Origin: Terriglobia bacterium
GTDB lineage: Bacteria; Acidobacteriota; UBA6911
NCBI GenBank assembly: GCA_020072565.1
Contig: JAIQGI010000024.1
Span: forward strand, 1-64,000
Direction: 5' to 3'
DNA: 64,000 nucleotides
Made by a program: the position numbers and the translations under genes. Numbering within the stretch: the first letter of the stretch is position 1; every line of letters starts with the position of its first letter. Of the stretch, positions 49,501-57,622 are shown piece after piece. The notes under the pieces are model-generated. The model made no database searches, was not told the DNA's origin, and was given only the letters and a program-made list of their open reading frames with translations.

Positions 49501-49959
49501 GGGCAGATCGATTACGGCTTTCGCCTCGACGGTTGTGCCCACCTGGTAGCTCGTCGTCGATACCATCTCGGCCCCACCGATCACCTCGATGACGGTCGAT
49601 ACTGCGCCAACTTCTAAAGTCGCATTCGATTCGATCACTTGGTTCGCAGATACCGGGATATTTTTGCGGACAAACTTTTTGAATCCCGGATGCTCCACGG
49701 TAACCGTGTAACTACCCGCCAGAACATTGGGAAAAGAGTAAAGCCCTGCGCTGCTGCTGGCGGTTTCAAACTTCACGCCCGTAGCTTCGTTCTGCGCGAC
49801 TACGGTTGCGCCCGGTATTACCCCGCCAGTCGCGTCCTTTACCACCCCCCGCAGCGTACCGCCCACGGTCTGGGCGTAAGCCGCCGCACTGATCCCGCCA
49901 ACGACCAGTGCCAAAGCGAAAAGGCAAAAAAGAATTCTCAATTGGGTGCTTTGTTGCAT
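46588..49959 (-). CDS. Oar-like TonB-dependent receptor with carboxypeptidase-regulatory domain
   Basis: 1123 residues from ATG 49959 (CTAGGAGGCAT upstream). Signal peptide (I-L-F-C-L-F-A-L-A-L-V-V-G-G-I-S-A-A-A-Y-A-Q). Carboxypeptidase-regulatory Ig-like domain about 32-115 (G-T-L-R-G-V-V-K-D-A-T-G-G-V-I-P-G-A-T-V). Plug domain about 125-250 (N-N-F-T-I-D-G-V-D-N-N-D). The beta-barrel occupies the rest and ends in an aromatic residue (M-S-L-K-F-I-F), as outer-membrane proteins do. The family is greatly expanded in Acidobacteriota and is thought to import large carbohydrates or peptides with TonB energy. No SusD-like partner or TonB is nearby. The frame is intact. Confidence 0.85.
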   Translation of the reverse strand: MQQSTQLRILFCLFALALVVGGISAAAYAQTVGGTLRGVVKDATGGVIPGATVVAQNEATGVKFETASSSAGLYSFPNVLAGSYTVTVEHPGFKKFVRKNIPVSANQVIESNATLEVGAVSTVIEVIGGAEMVSTTSYQVGTTVEAKAVIDLPNSVLGGSPLNLAVALPNTTTQAGGVAGEGGAIGGNRPRNNNFTIDGVDNNDVSITGSLQPVIQDAVGEFNLITNQFSAEYGHSTAGQFNIISKSGTNQFHGSAFYYGQNRHLNAVDNLTKAAIQSGDIPGKPRFDYNRLGGTFGGPIQKDKLFFFGAYEYSTRGQAATGVTVLSPTAAGMNTLNSLAASPEVKSILQQFPIASSQTETVAVNGQTIGIGNVQFFAPDFYNQNDFQTNLDANYGKHQIRGRFLYDRYRSPNLNPDLPMPQFAGNYVGDNRKLALTDIWAITSRAVNDFRLSYSRSVKKWTVPDQFANFPNVEIDALGLNIGPEGNSPQGGVQNTYQVLNNFSYTVGRHQLKAGAEYRNWVSPGDFLPRARGEWDYSSLDRFINDLVPNGLNGALRGAGSGFFAGNQQAFYWFVQDDLRASKNLTLNLGVRYEYTTNPRDASLQTLNSSASLAGVFEFNKPKTDKNNLSPRVGFAYAPAFGSGFLKKLFGESGKSSIRGGFGVAYDVNFQNLVLLQLPPQLQTEQNPNITCGSANPPAWCATGRGFLAGGGLLQINVPPTTQAAARSATQSLIVDQVAPKTLTWTLSIQRELAPNWVLETRYMGTRAMSLPIQVRLNAISVFEKHPNLVLPTYFSNSAIPVTVSPTATSLNDFYNAEDLRYTAQGFDGGLVTAFPPIGNSVYHAGSVELNHRFAKGLMVLANYTWSRTIDDSTNELFTSRVNPRRPMDSNNLKDERGLSSLDMPHKFTVSWLYELPKTRAANAFAKKILDGWQINGSFIAESGQPITALSGQDANGDFDTAGDRALINPNGTGLTGSGVNFVLRDPVTGRTSVATAEPDDATLVVGYVAIDPSARFVVAMPGTPDSANRVGRNTIRSLGINNWNLSAFKNFNLTESKYFQFRAEFYNAFNHRSHSLGLPTYQQSLDNALSSTYSNVSSLQFLDASQFSGGSRTMQMSLKFIF

Positions 49960-50541
49960 ATGCCTCCTAGTTAGCACAATACCTCTATTCACAGCTTATG
50001 GATTTTCAACGATTGAAAAGCAAAATTTGTTCCAACAAAATCGTTTGCAGGGTCTCATTTTCTGCTTCCTCTCACATAGCTTAAGTTGGCTATATTCAAT
50101 GATTGTACGCACGCCACCCGAAGCTGGCAGGTCGCGGTGAACCAAAGAATTGGATGGGCTTCAGATTATTGAATTGTTATTAAAGTCATTCAATCAGATG
50201 ATTGAATCAGCTTTGAGAAAGAGCGTGACTGTAGGCCATCGGCTGTGACGGCGCCATCCTTGTGATGTGGACGTCGTTGTCTGCCGCCGGCGCGCAGGCA
50301 AGCCTGTACACCCCAGGGGAGCAAGAGGCGTGATTTTAGAAAGCAAACGGATCCTATCTCTCTTTGACCGGAATCAGCAGCGGCCTCCGGTATTGTGGCG
50401 CCCAGGATGCCGCTGGCCGAAAGCATGCTCTCCGTCCCGGGGGAAATGGGGAACGGGGGAAATGGGGAACGAAGGCTTTGAAGGCCACAGCGTGCTAGTC
50501 GGGCTTGTGGAGAAAGGACTACAGTAGGTAGCAGCCGGGGA
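49960..50541. other. Gap upstream of the receptor, AT-rich with one palindrome
   Basis: The 200 bp next to the receptor start are AT-rich and should hold its promoter. I cannot fix a single -35/-10 pair. A palindrome lies at 50188-50207. The stretch from about 50215 to 50541 is GC-richer and shows no gene apart from the end of the ADOP relic. Confidence 0.35.
50188..50207. promoter_or_regulatory. Palindrome ATTCAATCA-GA-TGATTGAAT
   Basis: A perfect 9-bp inverted repeat with a two-base centre, 229 bp upstream of the TonB receptor start. Its size and symmetry suit a dimeric regulator site. ATTGAATTGTTATTAAAG just beside it is AT-rich. It could equally be a simple hairpin between two gene ends. 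Confidence 0.35.
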
Positions 50542-51132
50542 TCACTCCCAGTATGCCGCGACTGTGCCGCTCTCAATCAGGTTAGCATGCCGCAGATATT
50601 CGGGAATTTCGTCCAGGACGTGGAGCAACGCGGCTGACGAGAACCCATCGCTTGACGCCCAGAAGACGATTCCGGCCCGGCAATTCGTTTTCCGCTCCGT
50701 GTTTTCCTCGCGCCAGTCATAGACAGCGGGCTGCATCATGGTCGGCACCCACAGGTCTGGCGTTACCCCGATCACAGTCCCCGCGAACTCCTTCGCGGCA
50801 ATCCCGACGATGGTAAAGTGGCGATTGTTGATAATAATGTCGGAGCCCACAACATGCTGATCTGACCCAAACCTGCGTGTCCACAACCTGTAGCTGATCA
50901 CCACTACCGGTCGCGATTCCGGCACGCGATCCTCTTCGGGTAGAAACATCCGCCCCTGAACAGCGCGGACGCCCAGCAGGTCGAAATAGTTTCCCGATAC
51001 GATCGCCCCCTGGTAGCGGCCGGATTCTAGATCCCTGTGCTGGGACAGTTCCTCGATGATTTCCGCCTCTCGCGCCGGCTCGATTCTCAAAACCGCCAGC
51101 CTGTCCGCAATCTCCTTCTTCCAATCAGGCAG
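50542..51132 (-). pseudogene. ADOP-type permease, heavily deleted
   Basis: Overlapping the PadR stop, a frame with CTG where ATG is expected reads P-D-W-K-K-E-I-A-D-R-L-A-V-L-R-I-E-P-A-R-E-A-E-I-I-E-E-L-S-Q-H, the typical ADOP N-terminal cap. It then jumps to G-N-Y-F-D-L-L-G-V-R-A-V-Q-G-R-M-F-L-P-E-E-D-R-V and P-V-V-V-I-S-Y-R-L-W, which belong to the MacB core domain ~120 residues further on. The first membrane helix is lost and the frame ends after ~195 codons, so all FtsX domains are missing. It has no function. PadR-ADOP gene order is preserved, a second instance in this window. Confidence 0.75.
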
Positions 51133-51478
51133 GTTCGATCCCCGTGATGCGGTTGATCGCCTCCACGAATGTCCTCCAGCCGCGCCTCTGCGCCACCAGA
51201 ACCATTCGTCCCTGCGCAGTCAATCGGTAGTAGCGGCGCCGCCGCTGGCCTGCCTTTTCTACCCATCGTCCTTTGAGCCAGCCCCGCTTTTCCAACCGGT
51301 AGAGTAACGGATAAAGAGAGGCCACACGGAAACGAACGGCGCCTTCGGAACGCTGCTCGATGAGCTTACTGATCTCATAGCCGTGCCGGGGCCTGCCCTC
51401 GAGGAGCGAGAGAATCATCAGCTCCGCGCTCCCCTTTTTGAGTTCTCGGTCGAAAATTCGTGAGTCCATAGATTTCAT
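51125..51478 (-). CDS. PadR-family transcriptional regulator
   Basis: 117 residues. The winged helix is complete: E-L-K-K-G-S-A-E-L-M-I-L-S-L-L-E-G-R-P-R-H-G-Y-E-I-S-K-L-I, then F-R-V-A-S-L-Y-P-L-L-Y-R-L-E-K-R-G-W-L and R-R-R-R-Y-Y-R-L-T-A-Q-G-R. A C-terminal helix for dimerisation follows. PadR proteins repress the genes beside them until a ligand binds. The natural target, the ADOP permease overlapping its 3' end, is decayed, so it may now regulate only itself. A near-consensus promoter lies directly before it and implies a leaderless transcript. Compare the truncated PadR at 26029. Confidence 0.85.
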   Translation of the reverse strand: MKSMDSRIFDRELKKGSAELMILSLLEGRPRHGYEISKLIEQRSEGAVRFRVASLYPLLYRLEKRGWLKGRWVEKAGQRRRRYYRLTAQGRMVLVAQRRGWRTFVEAINRITGIEPA

Positions 51479-51484
51479 AGCAAC

Positions 51485-51513
51485 ATATTATTCAGAAGCA
51501 TATTGCAAGTCAA
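51485..51513 (-). promoter_or_regulatory. Sigma-70-type promoter of the PadR gene
   Basis: On the minus strand TTGACT, a 17-base spacer, then TAATAT, close to the ideal sigma-70 pattern. The start codon ATG at 51478 is seven bases past the -10 box, so transcription should begin at or next to the A of the ATG, giving a leaderless message. GCAATATGC and ATAATATGTTGC around the boxes may be PadR binding half-sites. Confidence 0.6.
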
Positions 51514-51924
51514 AAGAAATTCGACGGGAAGCGCAAACCCTGGCGCTGCCGCGTAGAAGCATCCCCTAATCTCGCCGATATGAATGTACGGGAACACGGC
51601 AGACTGGAAGCCACGTTGCGAGTCCACGCGTTTCGTCTTCGTTCCGACCTGTTCAGCCCGAACGACCCGCAGATCCGAGTCGAGTGTCTCCGCCAAACCT
51701 GGCTCAAATCCCGTCGTGGCAGTTAGATCTATGGCGGCCCCTGAGGCCGCGGGGAGGTCTGCTGCCCGCCATGACCTTCGGCCTCCAGCCGATCATCACC
51801 TGGCCCTGTGCGGCCAAGTACTGCTTCATTCCGGCCGAGGATCCCGGCGGCTGGATCCTTGCCGAAGCGCCGGCTGCCTACAAGCCAAGGCGTCCTGAAC
51901 GCACCGTGTGAAGGAGTTTTCGTA
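51514..51924. other. Gap with no gene I can name
   Basis: A plus-strand frame from about 51684 to 51911 ends M-T-F-G-L-Q-P-I-I-T-W-P-C-A-A-K-Y-C-F and further residues with coding-like composition. It has no ribosome site and matches nothing I know. It may be the tail of a lost gene. Otherwise the stretch is featureless. Confidence 0.25.
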
Positions 51925-53022
51925 CTAGACTTCGGCGGTCAGCTGCGCGGCTGTATCCCATGAGGCGCGGACGACGGTTCCTTTTCCCACCACCGACTCG
52001 ATCGAAAAGCACCCTCCGGAGAGCTCCGTTCGTTCCCGCATGCTGGCGAGGCCCAGCCCTCTGCGGGGCTTTCGCCAGGCAAGCACGCTGTCAAGGTCGA
52101 ACCCCTGGCCATTATCGCGGATGCTCAACTCGAGGCGGTTGCCGTTCTTCTTGAGAGTCAGTGAGACCAGATCCCCCTTGCTGTGCTTGGCGGCGTTATT
52201 CGTGGCTTCCTGCAGGATCCGATAAAGGGTAATCTTCAGCGGATCCGGCACTTCTTCTTCCGCCACCTCGATCACTTTTTCAATTCGGATTCCGAGAAAG
52301 ATGTTCTGGAATTCCCTGCAATAGGAGCCGATGGTGGCCAGAACCCCGAACTCGTTCATCATGGCCGGCCACAGGTCCCGGGAGATGCGTCGGATTTCGT
52401 CGATACCGTTTTGGATCATGGAGATGACGGAAGTGAGGGACTGCTGACACGGCATGGTCTTGCAGCCGGCCAACTGCAGGCTGTTCTCCACCCCGAACTT
52501 GATTGCGGTCAGGATCTGGCCGATGCCATCGTGCAGTTCCTTGGCGATAAACCTTCTTTCGTCCTCCTGAGCATTGAGAAGTTTGGAGGAGAGAGCCCTG
52601 AGCTGCTGGTGTGACTGGCGCAATTCCTCTTCTGTCCGTTTGCGTTCAATGGCATAGCGGATGGAACGGTCCAAAAGAGGCGCGTTGATCTGACTCTTGA
52701 CCAGATAGTCCGCCGCTCCGCTCCTCATCGCTTCAAGATCCAGTTCATAGGCACCCTGGCCGGTCAGCAATATGATAGGGGCTTTGCAGCCTTTTTGGAC
52801 CGCCTCGTGCAAAAGGTCGAGACCTGTGCGCGCGCCAAGGCAGTAGTCGAGAAGGCAGACATCGTGGGCGCCGTTGGCAAGCATCTTCAGCGCGGCATCG
52901 TAGGACTGTTCCCATGCCAGCACATATCTGGAGGGAGCAATTTCGGCAAGCAGGTTCTGCACGAGGACGTAATCATCCCGATCATCTTCGACCAGAAGCA
53001 CCCTGACCTGGAGATCGTCCAT
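51925..53022 (-). CDS. Hybrid protein: receiver domain plus NarL-type histidine kinase
   Basis: 365 residues. An N-terminal receiver domain (about 5-125) has acidic L-V-E-D-D-R-D-D, phosphoacceptor Asp in C-L-L-D-Y-C-L-G and Lys in Y-L-V-K-S-Q. The HisKA_3 dimerisation region has His in E-D-E-R-R-F-I-A-K-E-L-H-D-G-I-G-Q, followed by HATPase_c with N-box E-A-T-N-N-A-A-K-H and G-boxes R-D-N-G-Q-G-F and R-G-L-G-L-A-S-M. It has no membrane segment. It would take phosphate on its receiver and control or transmit a signal through its kinase. It is the third gene of an operon with a response regulator and a sensor kinase, two bases after the former. The output regulator is not in the window. Confidence 0.8.
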   Translation of the reverse strand: MDDLQVRVLLVEDDRDDYVLVQNLLAEIAPSRYVLAWEQSYDAALKMLANGAHDVCLLDYCLGARTGLDLLHEAVQKGCKAPIILLTGQGAYELDLEAMRSGAADYLVKSQINAPLLDRSIRYAIERKRTEEELRQSHQQLRALSSKLLNAQEDERRFIAKELHDGIGQILTAIKFGVENSLQLAGCKTMPCQQSLTSVISMIQNGIDEIRRISRDLWPAMMNEFGVLATIGSYCREFQNIFLGIRIEKVIEVAEEEVPDPLKITLYRILQEATNNAAKHSKGDLVSLTLKKNGNRLELSIRDNGQGFDLDSVLAWRKPRRGLGLASMRERTELSGGCFSIESVVGKGTVVRASWDTAAQLTAEV

Positions 53023-53024
53023 AT

Positions 53025-53486
53025 TCAGTTTCCCTTTCGACCATCCGGCAGCGCGACGATCTCAAACCAATACTTGCCGAGTGACTTGACAAGCCCGGCC
53101 AGTGCCTCGAAGGTCACCGGTTTGGTGATGAACGAGTTGGCTCCAGTGTCGTAACTGCGCAGGATATCCTCTTCCTCTTTGGAGGTGGTCAGCACCACCA
53201 CCGGGATGGATCGGAGGCGCGGGTCCGATTTGATTTCCCGCAACGCCTCCCGGCCGTCTTTCCTGGGCATGTTCAAATCCAGAAGAATCAATCCCGGGCG
53301 GGGATAGCGGCCGGGATCGGCGTATTCGCCTCGTTGGTAGAGGTAGTCCATGAGGTCTTCGCCGTCATCCACAAAGTGCAGATGATTGGCCAGCCGGCTT
53401 TGCGCAAATGCATCCCGGACCAGCAGGCAGTCGTCTTGATCATCGTCCGCCATGAGGATTGTGATCGCCTTCCCATGTTTCTTCAT
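53025..53486 (-). CDS. Single-domain response regulator, Rcp1-like
   Basis: 153 residues, one receiver domain: I-L-M-A-D-D-D-Q-D-D-C-L-L-V, acceptor Asp in L-I-L-L-D-L-N-M-P-R-K-D-G, Thr in V-V-V-L-T-T-S and Lys in F-I-T-K-P-V-T-F. The longer loop after the second helix (Y-L-Y-Q-R-G-E-Y-A-D-P) is typical of Rcp1-like regulators that pair with phytochrome-type or MEDS/PAS kinases. No output domain, so it relays phosphate. It overlaps the kinase stop by four bases (ATGA), so stoichiometry is coupled. Confidence 0.85.
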   Translation of the reverse strand: MKKHGKAITILMADDDQDDCLLVRDAFAQSRLANHLHFVDDGEDLMDYLYQRGEYADPGRYPRPGLILLDLNMPRKDGREALREIKSDPRLRSIPVVVLTTSKEEEDILRSYDTGANSFITKPVTFEALAGLVKSLGKYWFEIVALPDGRKGN

Positions 53487-56245
53487 GAAGCATTATCTCC
53501 CTTGGGTTGCCTCCTGGGCAACGTGATGATGAAAGTGGAGCCTTTGCCTGGAGCACTTCTGGCCGTGATGCTGCCTCCGTGGCGCTCGACGATCTTGCGG
53601 CAGATGGCAAGCCCCATGCCGGTCCCTTCGTACTCGCCCCGACCATGGAGCCGCTGAAACGGAACGAATATGCGGGTCAGGTATTTCTCGTCGAATCCGA
53701 TGCCGTTGTCCTCCACTATGATCTGATGCCGTGAATCGACCTGGGATCGTCCCACCGGGGCGGTGCTCAGGGGACGCTCGCAGATCCGGATGCGGGGTTT
53801 TTCGTTGCCATGAAACTTCAGCGCATTGCTGATCAGGTTCTGGAAAAGCTGGCGCATCTGGTTTGGATCGGCTTCGATCGTGGGCAGGCATTCGGCTTCC
53901 ACACGACCACCGTTTTGTTCAATGCTTACCTCCAGGTCGGCCAGGACCTCGTTAACCAGGATTGACAGGTCTACCGGGACGAAAGGCTCCGCGTTAGTGG
54001 TTATCCGGGAGTAGCCGAGCAGGTCCCGGATCAGGCTTCCCATCCGGTGGGCAGCCTTCTGCATTCTCTCCAGGTAATCGCGTCCCTCGTGCCCGAGTTG
54101 CGCCTCATACTTGATTTTCAGCCGTTCACCGAAGGACTGGATCTTGCGCAGGGGCTCCTGCAGGTCATGGGAGGCCACGAAGGCGAAATCCTGCAGCTCG
54201 CGGTTGCTCCACTCGAGCTTTTCCGTATAGACCTTGAGCTTCTCTTCCGCCCGCCTGAGAGCCGTGACATCGCGGGCGGCGGCGAATACTCCCTGCACCT
54301 CGCCGGACTCGTTCCGATAGAGAGTCGCGTTGTAAAGCACTTCCGTCACTTGTCCGTTCGCATGGCAAATGGCGAGCGGATAATCCCTGACATACCCGTC
54401 CTGATACACCTGTTGGTACCCGGCGCGCGCCTTTTCAGGTTCGGTGAAGTATTCCGAGAAGTCGCTTCCGATCATGTGATCACGGGCGACCCCGGTAGCC
54501 ATCTCCGTCGCCCTGTTGACATCCATGATCTTCCCGTCGGCGCTGATGGTGACCAGCGGATCGAGGCTCGCTTCGATCAGGCTGCGTGCATATAGCGATG
54601 CAGCCTGCAGCGCCTTCTGGCCGGCCTTGCGCCGGGTGATGTCGTTGTTGATCTCGAGGATGGCGGAGGGCCTGCCCGCAGCATCTCGTTGCAGGGTCCA
54701 TCTGCTTTCGACGCTGATGCGATGGCCGTCGCGCCTGAGGTGCTCCAGTTCGCCCTCCCAGCGCCCGGCTCGAATAATCTCGCTTTCGATTTCCGCGACC
54801 GGCTTTGGGAACCGGGTTGCGAGGAGATCGTGAGTCGCCTTGCCGAGTGCCTGTTCCCTCGACCAGCCGTAGATCTCCTCGGCACCGTGATTCCAGAAGA
54901 CGACTCTGCTGTCCAGGTCGCGCACCAGGATAGCGTCGTGCGCCAGTTCGAGCAAGGCTGCTTGCTCCCGGATCTTCTCCTCCGCACGATCGATCTTTTC
55001 GATTTCCTCCCGCAATCTTGCATTGGCACTGGCGAGCTCAACTGTGCGTTCCCGGACCCTATTCTCGAGCTGTTCATGTGACTGCAGCAACTCCGTTTGG
55101 GCAGCCCTGAGGCGTTCAAATTGATTCACGCGCTCCATGGCGATGGCTACTTGATCGGCGACAGTCTTCATCAGCGCCAGTTCGTCATCCTCAAAGCGAG
55201 TGCGGGTCCGAGTGCCGAATGAGAGCGTTCCTATTACGTGTCCCCCGGAAAACAGCGGATGGCAGGCGTAGGCTTTGATGCCAAGGGAGCGCACCAGGTC
55301 GGTGCGCGGGTCCGGAGTTTCAGGGATGTTCTCGGCCACGATGCGGCAGGCGTCGCGCGCGGCGCAGCCGCACACCGCGACACCCAGGTCCAGCCACTCG
55401 ATGATGCGGGCCGTCTCATCCGGAATGCCTGCCCAGGCGTTCAGATGCAGGCGTTGCTCATGCTCGTCGAAGAGATAGTTGAAGAAAGCATGACAATCCA
55501 GATAGGGCAGCATCTCTTGGCACAGTGAGTTGACGATTTGCTGGGGAACCTCAGTCATGAGCAGCCCGCTCGCGGTGTTCGACAGCAGTTCGAGGCGCTG
55601 ATTGCTCTTGCGCAGCTCCTCTTCGATCCGGCGGCGCTCGGTTTCCATGCGCTTCCGTTCGGCGCTTTCGATCAGCTCCCATCGCTGGGCCCGCTTGATC
55701 AGTGCGAATCTGTGGTTGCTGATGACATCCACGACTTCGCTGGCACCGCAACGGTCCAGCGAGTATGTGCAAAGAGCGATCATCGCGTACCGCCCGATGA
55801 CGCTGTCCACCGTCTCCTCGTAGTCTGTAAACTTTTTCCAGTCGTCTTTCTCGAGCCAGAAGGTATTGCCCGTCAGCCGCAGGCCCTGATAACCCCGTGC
55901 GAGCGCCGAATCGTGCCTTTTCACCCAGCCGTTGAGCACGCGCCGGGAGCTGAACCTGTTATCCTTCAGGTACCATCCGGTATGAGGAATGATCTCCATC
56001 TGCCCGCCGTCCAGATAGCGATCAAATCGTGGCACGGCCTTCTTCATAGCCCGCAGGGCCTCGTCCTCCGTGAGGGGCTCGGAGGTCACCCACATGCAGA
56101 ACTCGTGATTCTCGAGACCGGCCTTGAAATACGGGATCAGGATGTCGAGGAGGTCCTTTTTGGTCTTGTAAAACTGGCAGAAGTGGGTGCCCCAGGGGAC
56201 TTCGCCGATCAATTGGATCCCCGATTTTCGCAGGCGTTCATTCAT
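53483..56245 (-). CDS. Soluble sensor histidine kinase with MEDS, GAF and PAS domains
   Basis: 920 residues from ATG 56245. The MEDS domain (about 10-190) has W-G-T-H-F-C-Q-F-Y-K-T-K-K-D-L-L-D-I-L-I-P-Y-F-K-A-G-L-E-N, as in DcmR-like methylotroph sensors. A GAF domain follows (about 240-400, L-D-L-G-V-A-V-C-G-C-A-A-R-D-A-C-R-I). Then come a coiled coil, two PAS domains (about 440-560 and 565-690), HisKA with His in F-V-A-S-H-D-L-Q-E-P-L, and HATPase (I-V-E-D-N-G-I-G-F, G-T-G-M-G-L-A-I-C). There is no transmembrane helix. It probably senses a cytosolic or gaseous/redox signal. The conserved C-G-C-A-A-R-D-A-C may bind a metal or react with redox changes. It heads the three-gene operon. Confidence 0.85.
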   Translation of the reverse strand: MNERLRKSGIQLIGEVPWGTHFCQFYKTKKDLLDILIPYFKAGLENHEFCMWVTSEPLTEDEALRAMKKAVPRFDRYLDGGQMEIIPHTGWYLKDNRFSSRRVLNGWVKRHDSALARGYQGLRLTGNTFWLEKDDWKKFTDYEETVDSVIGRYAMIALCTYSLDRCGASEVVDVISNHRFALIKRAQRWELIESAERKRMETERRRIEEELRKSNQRLELLSNTASGLLMTEVPQQIVNSLCQEMLPYLDCHAFFNYLFDEHEQRLHLNAWAGIPDETARIIEWLDLGVAVCGCAARDACRIVAENIPETPDPRTDLVRSLGIKAYACHPLFSGGHVIGTLSFGTRTRTRFEDDELALMKTVADQVAIAMERVNQFERLRAAQTELLQSHEQLENRVRERTVELASANARLREEIEKIDRAEEKIREQAALLELAHDAILVRDLDSRVVFWNHGAEEIYGWSREQALGKATHDLLATRFPKPVAEIESEIIRAGRWEGELEHLRRDGHRISVESRWTLQRDAAGRPSAILEINNDITRRKAGQKALQAASLYARSLIEASLDPLVTISADGKIMDVNRATEMATGVARDHMIGSDFSEYFTEPEKARAGYQQVYQDGYVRDYPLAICHANGQVTEVLYNATLYRNESGEVQGVFAAARDVTALRRAEEKLKVYTEKLEWSNRELQDFAFVASHDLQEPLRKIQSFGERLKIKYEAQLGHEGRDYLERMQKAAHRMGSLIRDLLGYSRITTNAEPFVPVDLSILVNEVLADLEVSIEQNGGRVEAECLPTIEADPNQMRQLFQNLISNALKFHGNEKPRIRICERPLSTAPVGRSQVDSRHQIIVEDNGIGFDEKYLTRIFVPFQRLHGRGEYEGTGMGLAICRKIVERHGGSITARSAPGKGSTFIITLPRRQPKGDNAS

Positions 56246-56422
56246 AGTAGCAGACTCCACCAGGTTGGCTTCAAGAGCAGTCAAATCCACTATAACGCCT
56301 TGAAAATCTAGATCAATTAAGAAATTAGGGGCGGCCGGCAACGGCAAAACATATCATAGCACGAAGGCGCCAGGATTCCATGACGCCCAACATACCAAGG
56401 TTTCCTGGCGTCGTGGCGGTGA

Positions 56423-57571
56423 TCAAACCACAATGCGGGGAAGCTGAGGGTTGATCCTGGAGACTACCTCGTAATTGATGCTGCCGATCTTGCCGGCGAG
56501 GGTTTCGGCAGAGACCGAATCCCCTTGCTGCCTGCCCAGAAGCACTGCCTCGTCCTCGAGCGCAGTCCCCGGGATGTTGGTGACGTCCACCATGATCATG
56601 TTCATGCATACACGGCCGCGTACCGGGGCGCGATGGCCGCGAATGAGAACATAGCCGATGCTGGAAAGCCTGCGGTCGTATCCCTCGTAGTAGCCCACGG
56701 GAAGCACCGCAATTCGGGTGTCCTGGGTTGCCAGATCAGTGCAGCCGTATCCGATGGTGGCTCCCGACGGAACCATCTTGATCTGGGCGATGCGCGTTTT
56801 CCAGGTCAGAGCCGGCTCCAGTTCGTTCAGCGCGATCCCGGCCTGCAGCGCGCTGATCTTGGTCTCCTTCGAAGGCCACAGGCCATAGAGACCGATGCCC
56901 ACCCGTGCCAGGTTGAAAAGAGTATTGGGGAACAGGATTGCAGCGGCAGTGCAGGCCGTGTGCTTGACGGGAACAGAAATGCCATTGTGCGCGAGCAGGC
57001 TGCAGGCTTCGCGAAAGTTGCTCAATTGATGTTCCGCAAAACGGTGTTCCGTCACATCCTCAATGTTGGCGTAATGTGTGGAGAGGCCCTCCAGAGTGAG
57101 GTTCGGGTGTCTGTGAACAGCCTGCGCCAGTCGCAGCAGGTCCTCGCCGCACACCCCCTGTCGATTGGTCCCGGTTTCGACCTTGAGGTGCAACCGTGCC
57201 GTTCGTCTCAGCCGCTCGGTGATGACACCCAGCCGGTCAACGGTCACCCGGTTGAAGACCGTCAGACGCACATCGAGTGCTACCGCATCTTCCAGCGATG
57301 ACAGAGGAACGTAGGCCAGGCAGATCATCGGCGCTTGAAGCCCGGCGCCCCTCAGGAGCGCGGCCTCATCCACTGAATTGACGGCGAGCCAATCGGCTCC
57401 GGCTTCCAGAACAGCACGCGAAGCCTCCAGCAGTCCGTGGCCGTAAGCGTTGGCTTTGACCACGGCGGCCAATTTGACCTCGCGGCCGACATGTGCCTTG
57501 AATCGCCTGACATTGTTGGTCACCGCCTCCCGGCTTACCTCAACCCAGCTCAGAAAACGATCGCAATTCAT
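56423..57571 (-). CDS. alr: Alanine racemase
   Basis: 382 residues. PLP-binding Lys39 in V-V-K-A-N-A-Y-G-H-G, the second catalytic Tyr in the I-G-Y-G-C-T-D-L region, and V-G-Y-Y-E-G-Y-D-R and M-N-M-I-M-V-D-V-T complete the fold-III racemase signature. It makes D-alanine for peptidoglycan. D-Ala or another D-amino acid could also feed polymer synthesis by the pgs genes, but they are 17 kb away, so this is only a thought. The length is normal and the gene complete. The ATG follows a weak site. It is followed by a ~180-bp gap before the kinase operon. Confidence 0.9.
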   Translation of the reverse strand: MNCDRFLSWVEVSREAVTNNVRRFKAHVGREVKLAAVVKANAYGHGLLEASRAVLEAGADWLAVNSVDEAALLRGAGLQAPMICLAYVPLSSLEDAVALDVRLTVFNRVTVDRLGVITERLRRTARLHLKVETGTNRQGVCGEDLLRLAQAVHRHPNLTLEGLSTHYANIEDVTEHRFAEHQLSNFREACSLLAHNGISVPVKHTACTAAAILFPNTLFNLARVGIGLYGLWPSKETKISALQAGIALNELEPALTWKTRIAQIKMVPSGATIGYGCTDLATQDTRIAVLPVGYYEGYDRRLSSIGYVLIRGHRAPVRGRVCMNMIMVDVTNIPGTALEDEAVLLGRQQGDSVSAETLAGKIGSINYEVVSRINPQLPRIVV

Positions 57572-57622
57572 GGCGATAAATATAGAGTATGCGGCGCCAC
57601 ATATCCATCGGAAGAAGTCAGG

